Assembly (NCBI GenBank): GCA_964424455.1
Contig: CAYRJA010000017.1
Coordinates: forward strand, 1-39,153
DNA from: CAYRJA01 sp964424455
GTDB lineage: Bacteria; Bacteroidota; Bacteroidia; Chitinophagales; UBA10324
Direction: 5' to 3'
DNA length: 39,153 bases
Shown here: piece after piece, positions 32,850-39,153 of the stretch
Numbering within the stretch: position 1 is the stretch's first letter
How the letters are laid out: every line of letters begins with the position of its first letter
The notes under the pieces: model-generated
Seen by the model: the letters and a program-made list of their open reading frames with translations, nothing else
Told to the model about the DNA's origin: nothing
Database searches by the model: none
Made by a program: the position numbers and the translations under genes

Positions 32850-34646
32850 ATGTCAAAAGCAGTTACACAAATTTTACAGCCGTATGCTGAAGGCAAATCC
32901 TGCATCATCATTCAAGGTCGTGGACTCCATGACCTTGAGTTAAACCAGACCAAACAAATTCAGCCACTCATTGAGTTGCTTCGCTCACAGGCGCTCACCA
33001 AACACAATTTGGTAATGGTGCAATATTCCCGCAGCACAGGTGTAACCTTTGACCTGAGTGAACTAAACAGCGCAGAAAAAAGTAATGTCACCAAAGTTCT
33101 TTCAGACCTTGGTATTCGCAACAACACAGGCAACAAAGCTGCCGGGGATGAATCAGAGTTCATCAACATTTTGCGTGCCCTCCTGCGCTTAGGTCAGCAA
33201 ACCACTCCGCTAACGCTTCGTGGCGATGTGCCGCTTCGCTTTCTTGTTTTAATTGAGTTCAGTGAAAATTTATTACCTCATCTCAACCACGGCACACACA
33301 CACAGGAACAGATCGTTGCGATTGAATTAGCCTTTCGTTTAAGTAATTCATTGGGCTTTCGCAAAAGTCAGAACTACACAGTGCTTGCAGAATCACGACA
33401 GGGATTGATTGAAAATTTAATTTACCAAAACATCCCTTCTGTAACAATTGCACAACCTGGTGCATCAGATAAAATGGATTTCATCTGCGCCTTGCGTGAA
33501 AGATACCAGAACGCAAAAACAGAAGCGGAACTCACAGATGAAGTAATTGCAAATCTCAGCAGTGGCACACCAAATCGTTCATTGGAATCTATTTTCCTTT
33601 CAGGAGATAAGACCGGAAACCCAATTACAGCCGCAGATGTATTTAGTAAAAAACAGGCGGACATCATTGCATTGAGTGAAGGAACATTACAGGCAATAGA
33701 TCACGACAGAGTGAAGGGAATAAAAATAGTTGGTTCGACCATCAAAAAACCAATGGAGATTTTGATGCGCATTGCAAACGGTTTAAAGAACGGAAACAAA
33801 AACATTCCTCGAAACATCATTTTGTGCGGCTCACCAAGCGGAGGTAAAACAGTTCTTACCCTTATTGCCGCAGCAAATGCGAATGTCCCGACATTCACTT
33901 TGGAAAACAGCAAAACAATGTGGGTAGGAGAAACTGAAAGAAAGTGCCGTTTACAATTAAATCTTTTACGAGAGCTGGGTGGACTTGGGCTTATTGATGA
34001 AATTGAGATGCAGCTACCGATGAACAGGGGAATGCAATCGAACGATTCAGGTGTAACTCAAAACATCATGGGGCAACTGCAATCATTTTTAGCAGACACA
34101 TCTCTAAGTGGTAAAGTTTGTTTAGTAGGAACTTCTAATCGTGTAAATGCTATCTCGGAAGCAATGAGACAACGATGGATGATTTTGCCCGTGTTAATGC
34201 CGTTGCAAGCTGATTATACAGGTATTGTTTTGAGCATAGCACAAGGATTGAATCCAAACATGAAGATTGCTGAAAGTGATCCACAATTGATTGCAGCAGC
34301 AGAAAGATTTTATCAGGCAGGTTCAGCGCCAAGAGAAATAAGGGAAGCATTAGTTTCATCACAGGCAATTCTGGACGGAGAATTAGGAATTGAGCACATT
34401 GAATTTGCATCACACGACATCATTCCGAACAGCAACAAAATTGCATCGGTGTTTAGTGATTATTGTTCATTGGCATTTTGCAGGAACAACAGCTTTTTAC
34501 CCTGGTGGAATGATTCAAAAAATTGCCCTGAACCTGACTTTCCATATCCTGATTACATCCGTGAAATATTGACCGATGATTTCAGAATTGACCATCAGAA
34601 ATTAAGTAAGCGAATTGCAGAGTTAGAACCTTTTGCAAATGTGTAA
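32850..34646 (+). CDS. AAA+ ATPase (Ycf46-like)
   Basis: 598 residues. The N-terminal ~290 residues form a regulatory region with IIIQGRGLHDLELNQTKQIQPLI and SRSTGVTFDLSE. The AAA+ core has Walker A GSPSGGKT (from G327), Walker B LGLIDEIE (D383, E384), sensor 1 LVGTSN and an arginine-finger-like EAMRQRW. This N-domain plus AAA layout is that of Ycf46-type ATPases, whose biochemical role is poorly defined. It probably remodels or gates the vWA and membrane proteins encoded upstream. The aminotransferase gene starts 2 bp after its stop. Confidence 0.85.
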   Translation: MSKAVTQILQPYAEGKSCIIIQGRGLHDLELNQTKQIQPLIELLRSQALTKHNLVMVQYSRSTGVTFDLSELNSAEKSNVTKVLSDLGIRNNTGNKAAGDESEFINILRALLRLGQQTTPLTLRGDVPLRFLVLIEFSENLLPHLNHGTHTQEQIVAIELAFRLSNSLGFRKSQNYTVLAESRQGLIENLIYQNIPSVTIAQPGASDKMDFICALRERYQNAKTEAELTDEVIANLSSGTPNRSLESIFLSGDKTGNPITAADVFSKKQADIIALSEGTLQAIDHDRVKGIKIVGSTIKKPMEILMRIANGLKNGNKNIPRNIILCGSPSGGKTVLTLIAAANANVPTFTLENSKTMWVGETERKCRLQLNLLRELGGLGLIDEIEMQLPMNRGMQSNDSGVTQNIMGQLQSFLADTSLSGKVCLVGTSNRVNAISEAMRQRWMILPVLMPLQADYTGIVLSIAQGLNPNMKIAESDPQLIAAAERFYQAGSAPREIREALVSSQAILDGELGIEHIEFASHDIIPNSNKIASVFSDYCSLAFCRNNSFLPWWNDSKNCPEPDFPYPDYIREILTDDFRIDHQKLSKRIAELEPFANV

Positions 34647-34648
34647 AT

Positions 34649-35746
34649 ATGAACCAACAAAACGCAATCGTATCATTAACAGGTTACATTGAGGGTTGCT
34701 TTCAGCAACCTTCAATGCAGCACCAGCACCTTTCAGGTGCAGGCGCAACTTTTCTTCTCGAAGAAAAATTGAGTAAATACTACAGCAAAAAATTTGTTGT
34801 GATATTCAGCAACGCAACAACGGCTTTGCAAGCCGTGTGCCTTGCTTTGGAATTACACAACACTGAAATTCTCACGACCCCAATAAATTGGGGAGGTTCG
34901 ATTGCACCCTTCCTATTGCACAGAAACAAATTTCGCTTCGCTTCATTTGATTCTGTTTCGCTCAACCTTTCGGTGGATGATTTGCTTACGCAAATCACAC
35001 CGAGAACAAAAGCAGTTTTATCCGTTGACTATAACGGCATACCTGCTAACTCAAATGAAATAAAAAAATTCTGTGCTGAACACAACCTGAATTACATCAG
35101 CGACAGCGCACAAAGTTTGGGAGCATACCGCAGCAAAAAACCAGCAGGTTTTTTTGCTGATGCAATTGTGTTGAGCTTCTCACCGGGTAAATCATTTTTT
35201 GCAGGGGAGTTGGGAGCAATTGTAACAGACAATGAAACGATCTATGAAAAATTACTCTGGTATTCACAACATCCTTCAAAACAAAAAACTGTATTTGGTA
35301 TAAGTAACCACAATGAATATGCACCATTGAACGGCAGGGCAAATCCCTTATCAGCAATTCTGCTTAATGAAACTTTTGAATCATCTTTTACAGCACTGAA
35401 GCAATACCAGGCAAAATGTTTTGAGTTGCTAACGCAACTTCAAAAAGAGAAATTGGTCGCACCAACCCCACATATTACTTCACCGGAGGAATCAACATTT
35501 TTCAACTTTTCATTACAGTTAAAACCAAATGTGACTTTGAACAAGATGAATGAATTTCTAAAGGAAAAAAGGCATCCATTCACTGCAATTCAATCATCAG
35601 TAAAACAGATTCCTTTTGATTCATCATTCAGAAAACGATTCAGAGGTAAATTTTCCTGTTCGGAAAATTTACTGAAACAAAAATCATCATTTCAATTCAA
35701 TGATCGGATAACATTGATTCATTCTTCTGCAAACAATCAAATATGA
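34649..35746 (+). CDS. DegT/DnrJ/EryC1/StrS-family PLP-dependent protein
   Basis: 365 residues. FSNATTALQAVCLAL is the PLP phosphate-binding segment, ISDSAQSLGAY holds the Asp that binds the pyridine nitrogen, and FSPGKSFFAGELGAIVTDN carries the Schiff-base lysine K181. DegT enzymes usually transaminate nucleotide-activated keto sugars. Here there are no sugar-nucleotide genes nearby; instead the gene is coupled to the AAA+ ATPase (2-bp gap) and overlaps a small membrane protein by 4 bp. The C-terminal part is slightly short and divergent. The substrate may be a sugar, or the protein may modify another component. Catalytic residues appear intact. Confidence 0.85.
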   Translation: MNQQNAIVSLTGYIEGCFQQPSMQHQHLSGAGATFLLEEKLSKYYSKKFVVIFSNATTALQAVCLALELHNTEILTTPINWGGSIAPFLLHRNKFRFASFDSVSLNLSVDDLLTQITPRTKAVLSVDYNGIPANSNEIKKFCAEHNLNYISDSAQSLGAYRSKKPAGFFADAIVLSFSPGKSFFAGELGAIVTDNETIYEKLLWYSQHPSKQKTVFGISNHNEYAPLNGRANPLSAILLNETFESSFTALKQYQAKCFELLTQLQKEKLVAPTPHITSPEESTFFNFSLQLKPNVTLNKMNEFLKEKRHPFTAIQSSVKQIPFDSSFRKRFRGKFSCSENLLKQKSSFQFNDRITLIHSSANNQI

Positions 35747-35925
35747 CAGCAGTAATCTTATTCATACTTCTGCTTCTCGTTATTTATTTCTACTTCACCG
35801 GAACGGTAGAAGTTCTCTTGCATTCAATCAGAGTTACGGGTAGAATGTTACTGGTTTTCCTCGTTGTAATTCTTGTTCTTGGATTAATGATTTACTCATT
35901 TGTAAAATTTGGAACAATCCTTTGA
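35743..35925 (+). CDS. Small two-TM membrane protein
   Basis: 60 residues with two hydrophobic segments (VILFILLLLVIYFYF and MLLVFLVVILVLGLMIYSFV) joined by a short basic loop. The ATG overlaps the aminotransferase stop (ATGA), which supports a real, translationally coupled gene. Function unknown; it ends the unit that began at 29,483. Confidence 0.65.
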   Translation: MTAVILFILLLLVIYFYFTGTVEVLLHSIRVTGRMLLVFLVVILVLGLMIYSFVKFGTIL

Positions 35926-36122
35926 AATGAAATAAATACAAAAAGAAGCGGTGTTCGTTCCTCACGAATTTATTTAAACCCACCCATCAACCCGCAAGCA
36001 CGGCTTGTGTAGTGTTCCCACCGCACAGAGCCAACGCTAACACTCCACCTGAGGTGTTGCCGTCATTTTTTTCCTGTCATATTTTTTGTGTGGTGTTTTC
36101 CCAACGCAATGCAGCACATTGC

Positions 36123-36170
36123 TTTTTTGCTTTTGAGGTTGATTGATTTTTAAAAGGTAAAAGCAAAAAA
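36123..36170. repeat. 12-bp perfect inverted repeat
   Basis: TTTTTTGCTTTT (36123-36134) and AAAAGCAAAAAA (36159-36170) are exact inverted arms around a 24-nt loop. No gene adjoins it on either side within 190 bp, so a terminator role for a distant transcript or a structural role are both open. Confidence 0.6.
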
Positions 36171-36270
36171 TCAAAGAGCTGCATCCAACCACACAACACC
36201 AAACAAAAAAACGGTCTGCCTCCAACCACCACCACCGGCAGCCCTTATGCCAGGAAAAAAAATGCCGGAA

Positions 36271-36382
36271 GCTACATTAACATAATGTTGCCTTATAGGT
36301 TCGCTTCGCACTGCCTTTTGCTATCGCTTATGCAAGCATCCCACCCCACAGGCAGTCCTATAAGAACATTATGTTAAGTAGC
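36271..36382. repeat. Long imperfect palindrome (112 bp)
   Basis: The left arm is 36271-36299 and the right arm 36357-36382. They match over 26 bases apart from 3 extra bases on the left. Each arm contains AACATAATGTT or its complement and ends in CTTATAGG/CCTATAAG. The 57-nt centre holds a further inverted pair (actgcc near 36310 and ggcagt near 36351), so the whole can fold into one long hairpin or cruciform. It has no open reading frame. It may be a miniature mobile element, an origin, or a recombination site. Confidence 0.7.
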
Positions 36383-37206
36383 CAACACCACAGCAACTCT
36401 GAAATAGAGTTGAAGCCGTGCTTCTGCCAACGCTACCCACCCTGAGAGCCACAACTCCCCACCACCCTTTCAGCGGTGCAGAAAAAAAATAAAGCATGAA
36501 TCTGTTTTATTGCCATGTGCTTGCGGTAGGTTCATTCACTACTCTCATCCGTTCCGCTACATTCCGTTGCACTTCATTTTCGCTACACTACTTCGCTTCG
36601 TTCATTTCACCCACCTCAGCACCGCACAACAAAAGTGGCTCATTCTCTCCCTGCTGCAATCTCCGGCACATTGGCTTTCCGTGTCTTGGCTTTTGCAAAA
36701 GCAACCGCACCTTTGCTTTTGTAGTGATAAAATTTACAAAAGCACCCAACCTCTTTTTGCAAAATGCTCAAGCCACTCCAAGCCAGCCAACACACATTGC
36801 TGCAGTCCGTTCAATCGCCACCTTTGCTTTTAGCCACCGCACGGGTATTTTGGTATGCTTTATTTTTTTCTGCGACTTGTTTACCCCATCCAACGCACAA
36901 CAGCCGATTTCAAATGATATGTAAGAGTTGAATGATAATTCCTGATTGAATAATTGAAAAGAAAACAAACTTTTCAAAGGAATATTTCATAGCCAAAAAA
37001 ATAAAAAATAAAGCCAAAGATAGGGTGGCTCGCACAAGCCCACGCTATTGGTCAATCAAGGTCAAGCCCTTCGGGTTTTGCAAAAAAAATCTCCACACCC
37101 TTTTTTCTCTATTATTTTTTTAAAGGCAAAAAGGGGTAGTATTTTTTTTGTCAAAAACCTTGACAGCCCAGCACCGCCACCCTGAAAAAACGGCTTTCTT
37201 TTTTCT

Positions 37207-37241
37207 TTTTTTTTCTGGTTTTTTTTCTGGTTTTTTTTCTG
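37207..37241 (+). repeat. Three-unit 12-bp poly-T tandem repeat
   Basis: A unit of eight T plus CTGG is repeated with a 12-bp period (CTGG at 37215-37218 and 37227-37230, then CTGT at 37239-37242). It lies just upstream of the next gene. Slippage-prone tracts like this can vary between strains and could tune the downstream promoter. Confidence 0.6.
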
Positions 37242-37288
37242 TTTTCTTTTAAAAATTATGTGGAGTTTCAGTGGAGCAAAAAAATTTA

Positions 37289-37726
37289 ATGCTCTATTCT
37301 ATGCGGTCGTTTCAGTTAAAAACATACAGCCCTCAAAGTGATTTTACAGGTCACTATTTTTTCATTCTCAATAAAGGGATGAATAGCGGAAAGCCGCTTG
37401 CCTCACCTTGTCCAAATTGTTTTGTATTTATTGCTTCATGTGCAGCCGAGAAAGATTTTTTCTACTGGTTGTGTTTCGGTTTGTGGCAGTCAAAATCATT
37501 TCATCCGTTCCTGCGTGGTTCTGTCATTCCTTTCATTGCATTGGATGAATTAAAGATGTGCATCAAAGAAGGTGCTGCCAAAGCAAATGAAAATCTTTCT
37601 GAGTTTCGCAAGTCAGTTGAGTTGCTCAAAGTAATTGAACACAAGGAAAAGCAGTTTCACGAAAACTTGCGTTTGCTCAATGATGCAAAGAGGGCAATTT
37701 TTTATCGCTATATGCGAAGGCGATAA
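37289..37726 (+). CDS. Bacteroidota island protein, DUF6943-like
   Basis: 145 residues from ATG 37289. An upstream in-frame GTG at 37271 and a further ATG at 37301 are alternatives; the recognisable domain begins around SFQLKTYSPQ. HYFFILNKGMNSGKPLASPCPNCFVF and FWLCFGLWQSKSFHPFLRGSVIPFI-like segments match a small protein family that I recall from Bacteroidota mobile elements. A C-x2-C pair may bind metal. The C-terminal third is helical and basic. Function unknown. It lies alone between the non-coding stretch and a convergent gene. Confidence 0.7.
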   Translation: MLYSMRSFQLKTYSPQSDFTGHYFFILNKGMNSGKPLASPCPNCFVFIASCAAEKDFFYWLCFGLWQSKSFHPFLRGSVIPFIALDELKMCIKEGAAKANENLSEFRKSVELLKVIEHKEKQFHENLRLLNDAKRAIFYRYMRRR

Positions 37727-37759
37727 TAAAAAAAGAAAACCCTCCCGGTGATGGGAGGG
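37727..37759 (-). terminator. Intrinsic terminator of the minus-strand gene
   Basis: CCCTCCC (37740-37746) and GGGAGGG (37753-37759) form a perfect 7-bp GC stem with a 6-nt loop. Read on the minus strand, it is followed by a T-rich tract (complement of the A run at 37727-37739), which is the correct polarity for ending the minus-strand gene at 37,792. It may also slow the convergent plus-strand gene. Confidence 0.8.
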
Positions 37760-37791
37760 CTTCCTGCAAACTGAAAGTAGAAAGATAAATT

Positions 37792-38541
37792 TTAAGCTAC
37801 CTCTACAATAGCGAGTGCATTGTATGCACCGTTTTTGAGAGAGTATTGCACAGCATTCACTTCCTGGAAGAACTCAATTTCCAAAAGGTAAAATTTCGAT
37901 CCGGTCCCTGCGGGAACCGCAGCCGGTGTCAATGATTGCGGTGCAGTTGTTCCGTCAATCGGTAAATTCACTTCAGGACTGAATTGAATATCGCTTGTGC
38001 CGTTCACAAAGTCAACAATCGCAAATGCACCTGAAAGAGTGATGTGAGTTGCTCCCGAAGGAAACGCAATATCATTGATAGGTGTAAGAGCCGCAAAACT
38101 GATTTTGCCTGTCGGTAGGTCAACCGTATAAGGTGCAAACAAAATGCTGCTCAAAATTGCACTGATGTTGAAGTCAAACCCGTTCAGCAATTCCATTGCA
38201 GCCGGATCAGCAATACCAACGCCAACAGTTCTTTCACCCCTTACACTGGTAGTGTCATAATTCTTGATGTCAGTCATAATCTTCGTCAATCGTGATGTAA
38301 CACGATTGTCCGAGGCAGTCAGCATCATTGCCCGCAACGCATCACGAAGTAATTTTCCTGCACTTGCAGCACTGCCAAACTCAGCACCGTTTTCCCGTGT
38401 TCTAACGAACCCCGGATCATTTGCGATTCTGTCACCTGACACACCGCTTTTAGTTTTCACAAGATGTCCGTCTTGCGTTTTATAGAAGGTTATCTCATCC
38501 AGAGTTCCTTCAATTTTTATAATTCCTTTTTGCCTTGCCAT
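37792..38541 (-). CDS. Conserved Bacteroidota hypothetical protein (MARQKGIIK family)
   Basis: 249 residues on the minus strand, the only convincing minus-strand gene in the window. The N-terminus MARQKGIIKIEGTLDEITFYKTQDGHLVKTKSG, followed by RTRENGAEFGSAASAGKLLRDALR, is typical of a widespread Bacteroidota family of unknown function. No signal peptide, membrane helix or catalytic motif is visible. The C-terminal half is beta-rich (GATHITLSGAFAIVDF), so a structural or binding role is possible. It has its own well-formed promoter and terminator, and so is a single-gene unit independent of the island's main operons. Confidence 0.85.
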   Translation of the reverse strand: MARQKGIIKIEGTLDEITFYKTQDGHLVKTKSGVSGDRIANDPGFVRTRENGAEFGSAASAGKLLRDALRAMMLTASDNRVTSRLTKIMTDIKNYDTTSVRGERTVGVGIADPAAMELLNGFDFNISAILSSILFAPYTVDLPTGKISFAALTPINDIAFPSGATHITLSGAFAIVDFVNGTSDIQFSPEVNLPIDGTTAPQSLTPAAVPAGTGSKFYLLEIEFFQEVNAVQYSLKNGAYNALAIVEVA

Positions 38542-38569
38542 TTTATTTTGATTTTAATTGATTCGGTAA

Positions 38570-38601
38570 CAAAATTATTTAGCATAATAGCCCTTCGCAA
38601 A
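38570..38601 (-). promoter_or_regulatory. Bacteroidota-type promoter for the minus-strand gene
   Basis: On the minus strand, TTTG (complement of 38598-38601), a 20-bp spacer and TAATTTTG (complement of 38570-38577) match the TTTG/TAnnTTTG consensus exactly. Transcription would start near 38,563, about 20 bp before the ATG at 38,541. Confidence 0.75.
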
Positions 38602-38652
38602 TGTTGCAGGTCATCTGTGCCGAATGTTCCGCATTATTCCATCAAACACTCT

Positions 38653-38682
38653 TTTGCCTCTCTTGAAAAACAAATATCTTTG
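38653..38682 (+). promoter_or_regulatory. Bacteroidota-type promoter for the small right-end gene
   Basis: TTTG (38653-38656), an 18-bp spacer and TATCTTTG (38675-38682), a perfect -7 element. The predicted start near 38,689 is at the edge of an inverted repeat and about 50 bp before the ATG at 38,738. Confidence 0.7.
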
Positions 38683-38688
38683 CAGCAG

Positions 38689-38719
38689 ATACTCTATACC
38701 TTCAGTATGGATAGAGTAT
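38689..38719. promoter_or_regulatory. Operator-like inverted repeat at the transcription start
   Basis: ATACTCTAT (38689-38697) and ATAGAGTAT (38711-38719) are perfect 9-bp inverted arms; the CC/GG just inside extends the pairing. It begins 7 bp after the -7 element, exactly where a repressor would block transcription. It could also form an mRNA leader hairpin. Confidence 0.6.
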
Positions 38720-38737
38720 TGAATCAGAAAATAAACA

Positions 38738-38926
38738 ATGAATCGTTTGTGCATTTACCCGAAAGATATTCAGGTAATCACAGGCAGGAGTGATAGATAT
38801 GGAAGAAAGCTCATCAAAAAAATTAAAGAGCATTTCAGCAAGCAGCAACACCAGGTTGTTACTGTTGAGGAGTTCTGCAATTACATGGGCTTGCAACCGG
38901 ATGCAGTTGCGAAGCAACTGAGGTAG
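38738..38926 (+). CDS. Small conserved Bacteroidota island protein, probable regulator
   Basis: 62 residues (MNRLCIYPKDIQVITGRSDRYGRKLIKKIKEHF ... VTVEEFCNYMGLQPDAVAKQLR). This short family is common in Bacteroidota genomes and mobile elements. The pattern, a basic helical first half plus a VTVEEFCNYMGL segment, looks like a small DNA-binding or adaptor protein, but no function is known to me. A strong promoter with an inverted repeat at the start site suggests autoregulation. It is the last gene before the right end of the island. Confidence 0.75.
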   Translation: MNRLCIYPKDIQVITGRSDRYGRKLIKKIKEHFSKQQHQVVTVEEFCNYMGLQPDAVAKQLR

Positions 38927-38991
38927 GTTTGAAATTCCTATCTTCGCTTACGCTTATGATAAGAACAAACACACTCACAAGTCAATCACTT

Positions 38992-39054
38992 TTCTTCTCT
39001 TATTTGTTCAGCAATTGCACTTACTATTTTCAAACTTGTTGCCCTATTGTTGCC
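38992..39054 (+). repeat. Right-end subterminal repeats matching the left end
   Basis: 38992-39008 is an exact 17-bp copy of 114-130. TTGTTGCCCT (39036-39045) and TTGTTGCC (39047-39054) repeat the motif clustered at 127-207; spacing resembles 169-188 on the left. These shared elements inside both ends are likely integrase or excisionase arm-type sites. Confidence 0.6.
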
Positions 39055-39098
39055 GCATCTTCTGAAACACTTGTTAATCAACGGGTGTGTAATTGTTA

Positions 39099-39111
39099 TA
39101 TCGGAAAGTAA
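39099..39111 (+). repeat. Right attachment core (attR)
   Basis: tatcggaaagtaa repeats the mnmE 3' end at 47-59 with one mismatch (a to g in the last sense codon, a synonymous AAA to AAG change). It marks the right edge of the island; the sequence after it should be the original chromosomal flank of mnmE. Confidence 0.8.
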
Positions 39112-39153
39112 TTTGTTTTCCGGCTTCTACTTAGCACCGGTTATCCTGATTCA

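Larger units (their letters stand above)
35926..37270. other. 1.3-kb non-coding stretch with inverted repeats
   Basis: I find no convincing gene here. The one longer open frame (36496-36924) lacks protein-like composition. The stretch is C-rich on this strand with many CCACC, CAACGC and CACAC runs, unlike the coding DNA around it. It holds two long inverted repeats (36123-36170 and 36271-36382), a short hairpin AAGCCC-TTC-GGGTTT near 37064-37078, an imperfect ACCC-T-run/A-run-GGGGT inverted repeat near 37096-37138, and a poly-T tandem repeat (37207-37241). It may contain an origin of replication or transfer, or a structured RNA. Confidence 0.6.
47..39111. mobile_element. Genomic island integrated at the 3' end of mnmE
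   Basis: The region is bounded on the left by the end of mnmE (stop codon 57-59) and on the right by a near-identical 13-nt copy of that end (47-59 against 39099-39111, one mismatch). A tyrosine recombinase and an HTH/excisionase-like gene lie just inside the left boundary, and shared short repeats lie inside both ends. Cargo is mainly defence genes. I see no relaxase, TraG/VirD4-like or type IV secretion genes, so this looks like an integrative but not self-conjugative island. The 3' end of thdF/trmE is a known integration site (Salmonella genomic island SGI1 uses it), which supports the reading. The exact crossover point within the 13-nt core cannot be fixed from one sequence. Confidence 0.8.

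Noticed and set aside
36271..36382. Integron attC site
   Set aside because: The palindrome is long, but I see no R'/R'' core sites (GTTRRRY/RYYYAAC) in the right places and no integron integrase. A different structured element is more likely.
36496..36924. A 142-codon open frame in the non-coding stretch
   Set aside because: Its translation is rich in S, F, H, T and C with no domain-like pattern, and another frame is open over the same bases. The C-rich repetitive composition explains the lack of stops.
36000..37260. CRISPR array
   Set aside because: The repeats here are inverted or short tandem units, without regularly spaced identical 25-40 bp repeats, and no cas genes are present, although an Argonaute is.

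Overview
The window holds an almost complete genomic island of about 39 kb from a member of the Bacteroidota. Four things point to that phylum: promoters of the TTTG-N18-20-TAnnTTTG type, no Shine-Dalgarno sequences before the genes, moderate A+T richness, and several small protein families that I recall only from Bacteroidota islands. Bases 1-59 are the last codons of a chromosomal mnmE (trmE/thdF) gene, ending in the family's FCIGK tail. The island starts there, and near 39,111 a near-copy of the mnmE 3' end (tatcggaaagtaa) closes it. A tyrosine recombinase and an excisionase-like HTH protein lie just inside the left end. Short direct repeats recur just inside both ends. No relaxase, coupling protein or type IV secretion gene is visible, so the island appears non-conjugative by itself.

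Layout: (1) 0.3-5 kb: HTH protein, integrase, a DUF262/DUF1524 (GmrSD-like) putative restriction protein and an unknown helical protein. (2) 5-7.6 kb: a second HTH protein and a VirE-N/DUF3987 replication-type protein. (3) 7.7-9.6 kb: an AbiEi/AbiEii type IV toxin-antitoxin pair with matching operator-like inverted repeats before each gene. (4) 9.65-29.3 kb: a run of 13 same-strand genes with gaps of 0-45 bp or small overlaps, closed by a strong terminator at 29,360. It encodes a fused type I methyltransferase-specificity protein, HsdR, a YgjP-like metallopeptidase, a long prokaryotic Argonaute lacking expected catalytic aspartates, a complete branched-chain-amino-acid-type (LIV) ABC importer with its lipoprotein receptor, a large soluble GHKL histidine-kinase-like protein, a small alpha/beta protein and two large multi-domain response regulators. 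Neither regulator has a recognisable DNA-binding domain. The C-terminus of the first carries an RNxxxH motif in a helical context that suggests a HEPN ribonuclease domain. (5) 29.5-35.9 kb: a separate unit with a membrane-anchored vWA-like protein, a four-TM protein, a possible DUF1257/DUF2997-like protein, an AAA+ ATPase, a DegT-family PLP enzyme and small membrane proteins. (6) 35.9-37.3 kb: a C-rich non-coding stretch with long inverted repeats. (7) 37.3-39.1 kb: three small Bacteroidota island genes and the right end.

Most of the identifiable cargo looks like anti-phage or anti-plasmid defence. The most novel part is the 12-kb block from 17.4 to 29.3 kb: a ligand-binding lipoprotein and ABC importer joined to a kinase and receiver proteins whose output appears to be an effector domain rather than transcription. 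It resembles in logic the Detocs defensive two-component systems (kinase, buffer receiver, receiver-effector), but with a transporter added and an Argonaute and restriction system directly upstream. Functional coupling of these parts is inference from gene order only.
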